Origin: CAWIMX01 sp963837345
Lineage (GTDB): Bacteria > Acidobacteriota > Vicinamibacteria > Vicinamibacterales > CAVVIG01
DNA: 64,000 nt
Direction of reading: 5' to 3'
Assembly (NCBI GenBank): GCA_963837345.1
Contig: CAWIMX010000001.1
Span: forward strand, 1,116,001-1,180,000
A model generated the notes under the pieces. That model searched no databases, had not been told where the DNA came from, and was given only the letters and a program-made list of their open reading frames with translations. How positions within the stretch are numbered: position 1 is the stretch's first letter; each line of letters opens with the position of its first letter. This document shows positions 30,301 to 37,891 of this stretch, piece by piece. Position numbers and translations under genes: made by a program.

Positions 30301-30494
30301 GTGGCGACCGATGCCGCCATCGTCTCCGGGCTGGCGCCCGGCAGCCCGGCGCTCACCTGAAGCGTCGGGAAATCCACGGTCGGCAGATCGCTCACCGGCA
30401 GCGATCGATACCCGGTGATGCCGAAGATCAGGATCGACGTGACGAGCAGGGTGGTGGCGACCGGCCGGCGAATGAAGACTTCGGCGAGGTTCAT
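27378..30494 (-). CDS. RND efflux transporter, HAE1 type (MdtB/MdtC-like)
   Basis: 1,038 residues from MNLAEVFIRRPVATTLLVTS. Twelve helices and two large periplasmic loops; TM4 carries the proton-relay acidic residues in VGFVVDDAIVMLENIVRHME. The porter domains are at ~40-330 and ~560-870, and the C-terminal part has VGIIMLVGLVKKNGIMMVDF. Trimeric RND pumps drive drug or metabolite export across both membranes together with an adaptor and an outer-membrane channel. The adaptor gene overlaps its start by 4 bp; no TolC-type channel gene is nearby. The sequence most resembles MdtC/MdtB members. Confidence 0.93.
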   Translation of the reverse strand: MNLAEVFIRRPVATTLLVTSILIFGITGYRSLPVSDLPTVDFPTLQVSAGLPGASPETMAASVATPLEKQFSTIAGVTSISSSSSQGRTNITLQFDLSRSIDSAAQDVQSMISQASRSLPPDMPAPPSFRKVNPADAPVLFLTLSSDTLPPSDVDHYAETVIGQRLSMASGVAQVSVFGAQKYAVRVDVDPTELAARQLGINQVASAIAAANANRPTGTLYGPDRNFVVETRGQLTSAAAYQPVVVAYKNGSAVRLDEVAHVYDGVENERNASWSNGTQTIYLAIQRQPGTNTVDVVDGIKAMLPQVQASLPATVRLAIRSDRSESIRDSVNDIKFTLLLTVFLVVLVIFLFLRNVSATIIPSLALPFSIVGTFAVMWVFGYSLDNLSLMALTLSVGFVVDDAIVMLENIVRHMEAGTPRMRAALDGSKEIAFTIVSMTLSLTAVFIPVLFMGGVVGRLMHEFAVTIAAAVLVSGVVSLSLTPMLCSRFLKPPHGMRHGWLYNRVEAGFDGVLRAYAWSLGQTIRFKAAALGAAGLLLAGTVYLFTVVPTGFIPSVDAGQLSGDIQAIEGIGYDALVARTKQVMEVLANDPNVASYTANVGDGNGRLNLDLKPRAQRTLTADQIIEELRPKLAAVPGLRVFLSNPPAIRIGGRQSRSQYQFTLQDPDTRELYRVAPAFEQALGQLDGLEDVTSDLQVTTPEVAVDVDRDEVAALGLTVDQVESALGSAYGSRQVSQIFAPDDEYQVIMQVAPAYQRDPSALSRLDVQAPNGTLVPLSALVTTHQSVGPQSVNHAGQLPAVTMSFNLKPGVALGDAVARVERLAREQLPATVSGTFQGTAEAFEDSMRGLGWILALAIFVIYVVLGILYESFIHPITILSGLPAAGFGALVTLLLFHEELNIYAFVGIIMLVGLVKKNGIMMVDFAIAARHERRLSASAAIQEACRVRFRPIMMTTMAALMGTLPIALGWGAGAEARRPLGLAVVGGLLVSQTLTLYITPVFYLYMDRVQEWLYGRREVADSLVAVTASPTGRSLGHRT

Positions 30495-31657
30495 GTTCCG
30501 GACCCCTGGCTGGCGATCGTCACGCGAGCGCCCGCCGTGAGGCGCAGCTGGCCGTCGGTCACGACCTCCTCCCCGCCCTGCAAGCCGCCGGCGATCACCG
30601 CTTCGTCGCCCTGCTGGCGCTCGACCGTGACGTGCCGCAGCTCCACGGTGCGGTCCTTCCCGACCACGTAGACGTACTGACCCTGCTGGGAGGCTTCGAC
30701 TGCCGCCGCTGGCACGACGATGGCGTTCGTCTGCGAGGCGAGCTGCAGCGCGACCTGAACGAACAGACCCGGCCACAAATCGCCATGGGCGTTGGGAAAC
30801 GTCGCCTTCAGCTTGATCGTGGCAGTCGCCGGGTCCACGGCGTTGTCGATGAAGGCGACCCGCCCGACCGCGTCCGGCGCGGCCTCCTGGCCCTTCACGG
30901 CCACCTCGAGCGGGGCGCGCGCGGCATTGTGCCGGATGTCGACCAGATAGCGCGCGGGCACGGAGAACGTGACGTAGATCGGCGAGAGCTGGTTGATCGT
31001 GACGAGCGGGTTGGTGTCGTTCGCCCGCACCAGATCACCGACGTGCGCCAGCAGCGCGCCGCTGCGGCCGTCGATCGGGGCGCTGATGGTGGCGTACTGC
31101 AGGTTCAGCCGCGCCTGCTCGACCTGCGCCTGATCGGCCGCGAGCGTGGCCTGGAGCGCCGCGGCACTGGCCGTCTGGGTGTCGAACTGATCGCGGGGGA
31201 TCAGGCCCCGCTGGAAGAGGCTCTCGAAACGCTCACCCTGGAGTTTCGCGTCGTTCGCCTGCGCCGTGTCGCGCGCCACCACGGCCTCGGCCTGGCGCAG
31301 GGCGGCCTCGAACGGCCGGGGGTCGAGGGCGAACAGCGGCTGGCCCTTCCGCACGTCCTGCCCCGGCGTGAACTGCACCTCGCGCAGCTGGCCGGTGACC
31401 TGCGCTCGCAGCTCCACGGTCGAGATCGCTTCGACCGTGCCGACCGCGTCGATCGTGACCGGCATGGTCTTCACCTCGACGGGCGCCGTGACCACGGGAA
31501 CGGCCGGGCCGTTGTCTCCCGCGTCCCGTGGCGCTCGAGCCGCCGCGTCCGGCCGGGCCTCTGTGCGCGCACAGCCCCCAGCGGAACCGATGAGGAGAAG
31601 AAGCAGGCTCAGGAGGAGAGGGCGTGTGCCGGCCGAAGACTTGACGCGTGACGACAT
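30491..31657 (-). CDS. RND periplasmic adaptor (membrane fusion protein, HlyD/MdtA type)
   Basis: 388 residues from MSSRVKSSAGTRPLLLSLLL. A lipobox-like GSAGGC suggests a lipid-anchored periplasmic protein. The lipoyl/barrel-sandwich halves are LRAQVTGQLREVQFTPGQDV and LQYATISAPIDGRSGALLAH, flanking an alpha-hairpin (about 120-190). The beta-barrel and membrane-proximal domains follow. It is the first gene of the pump operon; the RND gene start overlaps its stop (ATGA). Confidence 0.92.
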   Translation of the reverse strand: MSSRVKSSAGTRPLLLSLLLLLIGSAGGCARTEARPDAAARAPRDAGDNGPAVPVVTAPVEVKTMPVTIDAVGTVEAISTVELRAQVTGQLREVQFTPGQDVRKGQPLFALDPRPFEAALRQAEAVVARDTAQANDAKLQGERFESLFQRGLIPRDQFDTQTASAAALQATLAADQAQVEQARLNLQYATISAPIDGRSGALLAHVGDLVRANDTNPLVTINQLSPIYVTFSVPARYLVDIRHNAARAPLEVAVKGQEAAPDAVGRVAFIDNAVDPATATIKLKATFPNAHGDLWPGLFVQVALQLASQTNAIVVPAAAVEASQQGQYVYVVGKDRTVELRHVTVERQQGDEAVIAGGLQGGEEVVTDGQLRLTAGARVTIASQGSGT

Positions 31658-31689
31658 GCGAACCCGAACGTGCAGGTACTCCACTCACA

Positions 31690-31710
31690 AGTATAACGAC
31701 GCGGAGTCGT
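31690..31710 (-). promoter_or_regulatory. Putative -10 element and palindromic operator of the RND operon
   Basis: On the minus strand TATACT (31695-31690) lies 33 nt before the adaptor start codon. Directly upstream is the inverted repeat ACGAC-GCGGA-GTCGT (31696-31710), placed where a repressor would block RNA polymerase. No regulator gene is adjacent, and no good -35 box is present at 17 nt. Confidence 0.4.
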
Positions 31711-31817
31711 CAATCGTTTCGTCCTGTCACATCGCACACGCTTGTCTCCGGCCGCTGACACTCGCGGACATTTCCGACGCGGCGGCGTCATCCGTTGCAC
31801 CTGCAACTGTTCGTCCG

Positions 31818-33739
31818 TCAGGCCGCGAACACCAGCACGGCGTTGGCCGGCACGACGATCGAGGCCGAACACGGCAGACCGTCGCGAGGCGGGCCGCCGG
31901 CCACGATGCGCCCGCCGTTGCCGGCCGCCGCCGGATTGATCCAGCCGTCGTACACGTCGCTGTTGAACACTTCCCGCCACTCTCCCGCGCGTGGAAACCC
32001 CAGATCGTACGACCACCACGTGCGCTCGTTCAGGCTGGCCACGACGACGACGTCGGCGAGGCGTCCGTCGAGCCAGCGGTGAAAGGCCAGCACGCGGTTG
32101 CCATCGTGGCGGTGGTACACGTGGAGGCGATCGCCGCGCAGCGCCGCGTAGCGCATCCGGATCGCGATCAGCTCGCGGACGAACCGGAGGTGATCGCGCA
32201 TGGCGGCGTCCCGCTCGAGGCCGTCCCACCAGATGAGCGTGTCCTGGAAGTAATCGGGGTTGTCGCTCCAGTACTTGTCCTCGAGCACCTCCTGGCCCAT
32301 GAACAGCATCGGAATCCCCGGCGCCGTCAGGAGCAGGCCGTTCGCCACCCGGCTGCGGCTGCGGGCGTACCAGCTGCGCGCATTCGACGGGTCCGAGAGC
32401 GCCGGCACTCGCGGCTGGCGGTCGGTGTCGTTGTTGATGCGGACGATGTCCTGATTCTCGAGGTGCTGGACGTCGCGCCAGGCCGCGCCGAATCGCGGAG
32501 ACAGCGCATCGGCCAGGCGGCCGAGATCCACGGGCGCGGCCGCGCCCCGCGCCGCGTCGGCCACCGCCGCGCGCACAGCCTCGCGAAGCACGCTCGACAC
32601 GACCGCGTCGAAGCCGGCTCCGCCCGCCGCGCGGGCGCGCACCACGGCTGCCTGGTCGGCCCAGTATTCCGCGACCAGCGGCGCCGACGGCTTGCGATAC
32701 CGCAGCGTGTCGGTCAAATCCTGGAGAAACGTCCATCCGCCGTGCCGGTCGATGACGGTCACTTCGTCGAACCGGAAACCGTCGACGTGATACTCGTCGC
32801 AGAAGAAGATCGCGTTGTCGATGAGGAACTGGCGCACGTCGCGCTTCCAGTACGCGAACACCAGCCCTCCCGCCCAGCCCTGGTCGGTGAAATAGAGGCT
32901 TCGATTGTTGTCGCCGTACGGCTGGCGGTCGAGAAAGTAGATGCTCTCGTCGCCGAAATCGCCGCCCGCGTGGTTGTAGACGACGTCGAGGATGACGGCG
33001 ATGCCGAACAGGTGGAACAGGTCGACGACCGCCATCAGCTGCTTCGTCTGGCATTCCAGCTCGCCGGCCTGGAGCGGCGGCCGCCCGCGCGCCGCCAGCA
33101 GCTGATTCGCCTTGGCCACGTACCGCGGAAAGTCGGGATCAGAGGGCGGCACCGTGTAGTCCATTTCCGGCGAGTAGTAGTCCGTCCCGTTGTAGCCGAG
33201 CGATCGCGCCGTGCCGAACTCCTGCACCGGCATCAACTGGATCGCGTTGATCCCGAGATCGGCCAGATACTCGAGGCGAAACAAGAGGTCCAGGAACCGG
33301 GCGGGCCGCTCCGCGCGCCGATCCCTGCCGTGCGCGTCGGTGGCGTAGTAGGTCCCGACGTGCAATTGATAGAGGACGATGTCGTTGAAACGCGGCGGGG
33401 TGTAGCCCGCGTCGTGCCAGGGGAACGACGCGGGGCACGTGACGATGCAGTTGGCGTGCGGGAAAGCCGGTTCGATCGTCAGGGCGCGTGCGTACGGATC
33501 GCGCTTGTACCTGTCGTCCCGATCCCCTCCACGAAGAATAGGTACTCATCCTGTTCAGCGACACCGGGGACGAAGGCGAACCAGTGGCCGTCGATCGCCG
33601 GCGTCAGCGCACAATCGCTCCAGCCGTTGAAACTGCCCCGGACGACGACACGTCGCGCCTGAGGCGCCCACAGGCGGAACGTGGCCCCCCGGTCGGTCAG
33701 CTGGGCTCCCATCGGCGTGCGGGCCGGATCCGCGGGCAT
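31818..33739 (-). CDS. GH13 alpha-amylase-family enzyme (branching-enzyme-like), frameshifted at ~33510
   Basis: The N-terminal ~80 residues are a CBM48/isoamylase-N-like module (GATFRLWAPQARRVVVRGSF, NGWSDCALTPAIDGHW). At 33507-33512 the minus strand reads ACAGGTACAAG, where one base is missing. Upstream the frame gives YLFFVEGIGTTG; downstream the other frame gives YKRDPYARALTIEPAFPHAN and the barrel. Catalytic motifs: GINAIQLMPVQEF, DVVYNHAGGDFGD, the nucleophile Asp in VDGFRFDEVTVID and acid/base Glu in PLVAEYWAD. The C-terminal beta domain follows. Total about 640 residues, the usual size. It probably acts on glycogen or malto-oligosaccharides; whether hydrolytic or branching is not decided by these motifs. 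The indel touches GTAC. Confidence 0.85.
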
Positions 33740-33778
33740 CGGTTTCGGCGCTCGTCAGCAGCTTAGCATTCGCCGGTC

Positions 33779-34291
33779 TCAGCTGGCACGTGCGGCGAAT
33801 GGATTCTCGTCGGCGGTCGGCCCGTACACCGATGGCACCGGCACGTCGAGCAGCCGCAGATAGACGAGCAGCTGTCCCCGGTGGTGATACCAGTGGTTCA
33901 GCATGATCGCGCGTGCGAACGCGACCCTCGGCATCGCCATGAGCTCGCGGCCGCCGCTCATCAGGCGCCACGTGGCGCCCATCGCGGCGTCGTCGAAGCC
34001 GCCGAGGTGCCGGCGGGCCTTCGCGACGCTCTCGGTCAACGCCGGCACCAGCTCGGCGGCCGATGTGGCCTCCGGCTGCACGAACGCCGGCGGCTCGGGA
34101 ATGGTGTCCTTCGACGCCAGCTCGGCGACGTTGCCCGGGACAGTGGCCACATGCAGCGCGAGCTGGCCGAGCGACATCGACTTCGGATGGGGCTTCCACG
34201 AGAGGTGCGCCTGCGGCACGCGCTCGAGCACGCGGCGCGTCGCGGCCGATTCCTGGTCCAGTTCCGTCAGCAGTGCGTCGACGATCGCCAT
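33779..34291 (-). CDS. DinB-family protein (putative metal-dependent thiol-transferase fold)
   Basis: 170 residues from the ATG preceded by AAGGAGG, giving MAIVDALLTELDQESAATRR. The four-helix DinB fold is supported by the spaced histidines in LGQLALHVATVPGN and in NHWYHHRGQLLVYLRLL, which usually bind a divalent metal. Members include DNA-damage-inducible and thiol-dependent S-transferases; most are uncharacterised. It is third in an operon with ArsR and SRPBCC genes, a common trio. Confidence 0.85.
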   Translation of the reverse strand: MAIVDALLTELDQESAATRRVLERVPQAHLSWKPHPKSMSLGQLALHVATVPGNVAELASKDTIPEPPAFVQPEATSAAELVPALTESVAKARRHLGGFDDAAMGATWRLMSGGRELMAMPRVAFARAIMLNHWYHHRGQLLVYLRLLDVPVPSVYGPTADENPFAARAS

Positions 34292-34301
34292 CGCAGCCTC
34301 C

Positions 34302-34754
34302 TTATGCTCCACCGTCGGTTTCCGCGGCCTGGCGGACGCGGGCGTGCAGCGCCGCCCAGCCCGAGCCGAGCTGCGGACGGTGATCCTCGGGGAACGGCCC
34401 CATGAGCGTATGGGTGAACGACATCTCGGTGCCCTCGTCGACTTCCTTCAGCCGGTAGAGCAGGTTCGACGTCGCGGCGGTCGAGAGAAAGAGCGGCCCC
34501 CAGATCTCGAGCAGCACGGGCCGTTTGATGCTCTGGACGAAGCCCCAGAGGTGGCCGTTGTCGCCGCCCAGATCCCGATACCAGCGCCCGCCGGGCCTGG
34601 GCTCGATCACCATGGGCAAGGGCTTGCCGTCGGGTGTCTCATTCAACCGGCCCATCTGCACGAGCAGCGACGCGAAGGTCTTCTCCGGCGTGGCCCGCAC
34701 CAGAATCTTCTCGGTGATCGTGAACGTGTCGCTGATGGTGGCTCCTGCGGTCAT
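34302..34754 (-). CDS. SRPBCC (AHSA1/START-like) domain protein
   Basis: 150 residues from MTAGATISDTFTITEKILVR. The helix-grip fold is indicated by VRATPEKTFASLLVQMGRLN, then PGGRWYRDLGGDNGHLWGFV and a C-terminal helix. These proteins bind hydrophobic ligands. The start overlaps the ArsR gene stop by 4 bp (ATGA), and the DinB gene follows after 10 bp. ArsR-SRPBCC pairs are common, with the regulator controlling its neighbour; the ligand is unknown. Confidence 0.85.
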   Translation of the reverse strand: MTAGATISDTFTITEKILVRATPEKTFASLLVQMGRLNETPDGKPLPMVIEPRPGGRWYRDLGGDNGHLWGFVQSIKRPVLLEIWGPLFLSTAATSNLLYRLKEVDEGTEMSFTHTLMGPFPEDHRPQLGSGWAALHARVRQAAETDGGA

Positions 34755-35074
34755 CGCTCCTCCTCGGCGTGTGCCTTGATGCGGCGCAGCTGTCCCCGCC
34801 AATAGCGGGCGAACAGACCGCTCCAGTCGTGAATGCTGCGAAGCGTCTCCGGGTTGATTCGGTACATCGTCCGGCGTCCCTCCCGCCGCACCTCCACCAG
34901 TCCGACGTCACGCAACACCTGCAGGTGCTTCGAGGCCGACGGTTGCCCGAGCTCGAGCCCGTCGGCGATGTCGGAGACGGATCGCTCGTCGCCGGCAATG
35001 AACTCGAGGATCTGGCGCCGGCGCGGCTCGGCGATCGCGTTGAAGGGATCGGAAGTGGTGGCGGCTCTGGGCAC
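34751..35074 (-). CDS. ArsR/SmtB-family regulator, likely leaderless mRNA
   Basis: 107 residues from a GTG. Winged-helix core: FNAIAEPRRRQILEFIAGDE, SVSDIADGLELGQPSASKHL, QVLRDVGLVEVRREGRRTMY. No metal-binding Cys motif is visible, so it probably belongs to the SRPBCC-linked non-metal subgroup. The start codon lies just 6 nt after the -10 box, so transcription likely begins at or next to the GTG. It is first of a three-gene operon and should autoregulate through the palindrome in its promoter. Confidence 0.9.
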   Translation of the reverse strand: MPRAATTSDPFNAIAEPRRRQILEFIAGDERSVSDIADGLELGQPSASKHLQVLRDVGLVEVRREGRRTMYRINPETLRSIHDWSGLFARYWRGQLRRIKAHAEEER

Positions 35075-35080
35075 AGCTCT

Positions 35081-35109
35081 TTATATATTCCGTTATAGGA
35101 ATGTGTCAA
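35081..35109 (-). promoter_or_regulatory. ArsR promoter with operator inside the -35/-10 spacer
   Basis: On the minus strand: TTGACA (35109-35104), a 17-bp spacer and ATATAA (35086-35081). The spacer contains the perfect inverted repeat ATTCC-GTTATA-GGAAT (35087-35102). This is a textbook sigma70 promoter that a dimeric repressor would block. Confidence 0.8.
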
Positions 35110-35176
35110 GCCGGCAGACTCGATCCGCGGCGGCCCGGATGCTGCACACATTCGTGCGAACGTCGACGGCTCGCGC

Positions 35177-35205
35177 TTGACACTCCCTCGACCCCACCCT
35201 ACCCT
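35177..35205 (+). promoter_or_regulatory. Promoter of the five-gene PLD operon
   Basis: TTGACA (35177-35182), 17-bp spacer, TACCCT (35200-35205). Transcription would begin near 35212, 25 nt before the first start codon. The -35 is consensus; the -10 is imperfect. Confidence 0.55.
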
Positions 35206-35236
35206 TCAGGCGTCGACGGACCATCGAGCGACCGAC

Positions 35237-35512
35237 ATGGCGATACAGTTCACTGAGCGCTTGAATCTGATGCCGATCGCGGCCGCGGCGCGCGTCGCCG
35301 CCCGGCAGGCCGCCGTCATCCAGAAACGGCTCGCCACCGTCGATCTCAATCACCTGCGCGCCGAAGCGCTGGCGGCCATCAACAACACCGGCGCGGCCGA
35401 CGAGCCCAGCGAGGTCAAGCGCCTCCGGCTCCTCTACAAAGCGGTTTACACCCAGGACGAACTCACGCAGTTCGTCGCCGCGTCGCTGGCCGCCCTCGGG
35501 TTCCAGGACTAG
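35237..35512 (+). CDS. Unrecognised small helical protein, first gene of PLD operon
   Basis: 91 residues, beginning MAIQFTERLNLMPIAAAARV. It is mostly alpha-helical by eye and has no signal peptide, membrane helix or cysteine. I do not recognise the family. It follows a sigma70-like promoter and precedes four genes with gaps of 9, 1, -4 and -11 bp, so the set is almost certainly one operon. Confidence 0.65.
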   Translation: MAIQFTERLNLMPIAAAARVAARQAAVIQKRLATVDLNHLRAEALAAINNTGAADEPSEVKRLRLLYKAVYTQDELTQFVAASLAALGFQD

Positions 35513-35521
35513 GCGGGCCAC

Positions 35522-35794
35522 ATGTCCTATCCGGACCTTGGGTGTTTCGCCGAGTGCCTGACGTGCGAGATCTGCAACCCGTTCTGGCTGGGAGCCGGTC
35601 CGATGGACCTCGGCCTGCGCGACGACTACGACCCCTGGAGCAACGATCTGTTCGAGGGCTGGGAACCGGCGCCGGAGGACGACGGGGACATCTGGGGCGA
35701 CTTCGAGCTTCCCGGCCTCGATCTTCCCGGAGGCGGTCGCGCCACGCCCAGCTGGGACAACGGTCCAGGCGTCAATTTCACGTGGCCCTTCTGA
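35522..35794 (+). CDS. Unrecognised small acidic protein with N-terminal four-cysteine motif
   Basis: 90 residues. Four cysteines are packed as CX3CX2CX2C (C8, C12, C15, C18) in LGCFAECLTCEICNPFW, which looks like a metal-binding knuckle. The rest is strongly acidic and rich in Asp, Gly, Trp and Pro (DDYDPWSNDLFEGWEP, EDDGDIWGDFELPG), with a C-terminal FTWPF. No family recognised. It could be a disordered interaction partner or a nucleic-acid mimic; that is speculation. Confidence 0.6.
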   Translation: MSYPDLGCFAECLTCEICNPFWLGAGPMDLGLRDDYDPWSNDLFEGWEPAPEDDGDIWGDFELPGLDLPGGGRATPSWDNGPGVNFTWPF

Positions 35795-35795
35795 G

Positions 35796-36074
35796 ATGAC
35801 GCGGGACGAGGCGGTCAGCGCGCGGATCGCGGCCTTGAAGATCGAACGGCTCTACAACGCCTACCGGGCGGCCAGCCGCGCCAACGCGTTGGTGCTGGCG
35901 CGTGTGCGCGCCGAGCTCGAACGCCGCGAGCGCGATCCGCTCCGACTCCAGCGGCTCCGCCAGCGCATCCTCGACGAGGCGTCGGTGTCGCGCGAGAACG
36001 ACCTCGTGTTCAGGGACCGCGCCGAACAAATCGCCCGCCGGATCGAAGAGCTGGATCGGTTCCAGGCCCCATGA
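35796..36074 (+). CDS. Unrecognised small coiled-coil protein
   Basis: 92 residues, highly charged, almost fully helical (VRAELERRERDPLRLQRLRQ, DRAEQIARRIEELDRF). Likely a coiled coil; no family recognised. The stop overlaps the next start (ATGA), coupling it to the PLD-fold gene. Confidence 0.6.
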   Translation: MTRDEAVSARIAALKIERLYNAYRAASRANALVLARVRAELERRERDPLRLQRLRQRILDEASVSRENDLVFRDRAEQIARRIEELDRFQAP

Positions 36075-36589
36075 GCACATTCACGCGCTCGGGCGCCGTC
36101 CGTGTCGGCGACCGCGACTACTTCGACGTCGTCCTCGCAAGCATCGAGGCGGCCCGGCGGCGCGTGTGGGCGTCGCTGTTCATCTACGACATCCGGCCGG
36201 GCCGCGACCTGGAGGGGCAGGTGCTCGATCTCACCGCGGCGCTGATCGCGCGGCGCCGGCTCGGCGTGGACGTGCGCGTGCTGACCACCGGACACGTCGA
36301 AACGCCGGATATCGCGGTCGCGAACCTGGCCAGCGGCCTGTACCTGCAGGGCGCGGGCGTGCCGCACCGACGCCTGTTCACGACCGACGTCGCCCGCCTC
36401 GGGTCCCACGCGAAGTTCATCGTGAGCGACGACGAGGCGATCCTCGGCAGCCAGAATTGGACCGACGACGCGTTCCGCCTGAACATCGAAGACGCGGTGC
36501 TGCTGCAGGGCAACGCCGTCGAGCTCGTCGGCCAGGAGTTTCTGCGCCTCTGGGATGCCGGCAAGGGAATGCCGCAGCATGGCGCTTGA
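36071..36589 (+). CDS. Phospholipase D-fold protein, single HKD motif
   Basis: 172 residues, beginning MSTFTRSGAVRVGDRDYFDV. One HKD half: H113, K115 and the following acidic residue in GSHAKFIVSDDEAILGSQNW, with the GSQNW signature at 126-130. PLD enzymes need two HKD motifs, either in one chain or by dimerisation (as in Nuc and other small nucleases). So this protein should homodimerise or pair with the HKD in the next gene. No signal peptide, so a cytosolic nuclease or phosphodiesterase role is more likely than lipid hydrolysis. Confidence 0.85.
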   Translation: MSTFTRSGAVRVGDRDYFDVVLASIEAARRRVWASLFIYDIRPGRDLEGQVLDLTAALIARRRLGVDVRVLTTGHVETPDIAVANLASGLYLQGAGVPHRRLFTTDVARLGSHAKFIVSDDEAILGSQNWTDDAFRLNIEDAVLLQGNAVELVGQEFLRLWDAGKGMPQHGA

Positions 36590-37853
36590 CAAGGCACGGG
36601 CGCTCACGGCCGTCGACGCGTGGTCCGCGGCCGTCACGACGGCCTGGACGGCCGCCGAAAAGGGGCGCCTCGCCAATCGGCTCGTCGACCTCGCCGCGCG
36701 CGTCGAACCGCACATGGTCGCGGACGCGCCCCTCCCGGCGGCACGAGTGCAGGAGTTCCTGCTGGGTCGCACGATCGAACGCCTCGAGGATTGGCTGATC
36801 ATCGCGGCGGCGCCGCTTCGCCGCGGGTTGAAGATCGAGGCCGTTCGCCTGAAGCCGGACTCCGAGGAGCCGGCGCTTGGCCTGCGCAGCGCCAGCCACC
36901 GCGAGGTCGAGGCGCTGCCCGGCGTGGGCAATGCGCTTGCCCGCGACATCCGGCGCTACCTCGCCGGGCACAGCGTTGTCCAGGGATTCGACGCGCTCCT
37001 CGACGTCGCCGGGATCGGCCCCGATCGCCTCGCGCAGCTTCGCGCCACCAGTTACCTCGATGAGCCGTCATTCGGTTTCGTCTCGCCGACCCTCTGGTCC
37101 TTCGCCCTGGCGCCGAGCGTGCCGAACGCCCTCGCCGTGCTCGATCAGACGGACGTCTCGCTGCTCCTCGGCGACCACGGCACCTTCGCGCGCAATGTCC
37201 CGGCCGCGCCCGCGAGCGTCTTCGATCGGTTCTCGGCGTTCGTCGATTTCGTCTCCGATCGCGCGCAGCTCTCCCTCTCGGGGGCCGGCGGCTTCCTGGC
37301 GAGCGAAGCCGATCGGTGGCTGACGCGGCACGACAGACGCCGGGCCCTGATCGCCCGGGCGCAGGCCGCCTCCGGAACGCTGCTCGTCAACGGATCGTAC
37401 GTGGGGGCCGTCAAAGCGGCGATCGACGCGGCGGCCACCTCGGTCACGTTGATGGTCTTCACGGGAACGCCCACGGGCGCCAACGACGGGCTGGCGCCCC
37501 TGCCCCTGGTGGAAGCGCTCGAGGCCGCCGCGGCGCGCGGCGTCGCCGTCAGGGTGATCCTGGATCAGGACGATGGGGGAGAGCCGTACGGCAGCCTCTT
37601 CATCAACCGGCCGCTCGTGAACCGGTTCCGTGCGGGTGCCGTTGGCGTGAAGTTCGACACCAAGGACACGCTGCTCCACTCCAAGGTGCTCGTCGTCGAC
37701 CGCACCGCGTGCGTCGTCGGCAGCCACAACTGGACGCGCGCGGGGTTCGCCGGCACGCACGAGCTCAGCGTGCTGATCGACAATGCGACCGTGGCCGGCG
37801 CGTTCGGCGATCGATTCGACACGCTCTGGAACAGCCTGCCGGCGCTTCCATAG
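36579..37853 (+). CDS. Helix-hairpin-helix plus phospholipase D-fold protein
   Basis: 424 residues from MALDKARALTAVDAWSAAVT; the start overlaps the previous stop by 11 bp. Residues 109-156 form two helix-hairpin-helix units (EVEALPGVGNALARDIRRYL and DVAGIGPDRLAQLR), a DNA-binding module. Residues ~255-424 are a PLD half-domain with H367, K369 and D374 in LLHSKVLVVDRTACVVGSHN. As in the preceding gene there is just one HKD, so the two products may assemble into a full active site. The HhH would direct it to DNA. No close named family recognised. Confidence 0.82.
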   Translation: MALDKARALTAVDAWSAAVTTAWTAAEKGRLANRLVDLAARVEPHMVADAPLPAARVQEFLLGRTIERLEDWLIIAAAPLRRGLKIEAVRLKPDSEEPALGLRSASHREVEALPGVGNALARDIRRYLAGHSVVQGFDALLDVAGIGPDRLAQLRATSYLDEPSFGFVSPTLWSFALAPSVPNALAVLDQTDVSLLLGDHGTFARNVPAAPASVFDRFSAFVDFVSDRAQLSLSGAGGFLASEADRWLTRHDRRRALIARAQAASGTLLVNGSYVGAVKAAIDAAATSVTLMVFTGTPTGANDGLAPLPLVEALEAAAARGVAVRVILDQDDGGEPYGSLFINRPLVNRFRAGAVGVKFDTKDTLLHSKVLVVDRTACVVGSHNWTRAGFAGTHELSVLIDNATVAGAFGDRFDTLWNSLPALP

Positions 37854-37891
37854 GCACGCATGGAGAGGCACCAAGACACGAGAGGCGACGA

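Noticed and set aside
27387..30671. 1,094-codon plus-strand frame across the RND gene
   Set aside because: Antisense shadow of the transporter, no recognisable motif.
37316..37891. RluA start far upstream inside the PLD gene
   Set aside because: The frame is open there by chance and overlaps a certain gene; S4 domain homology begins only near 37940.
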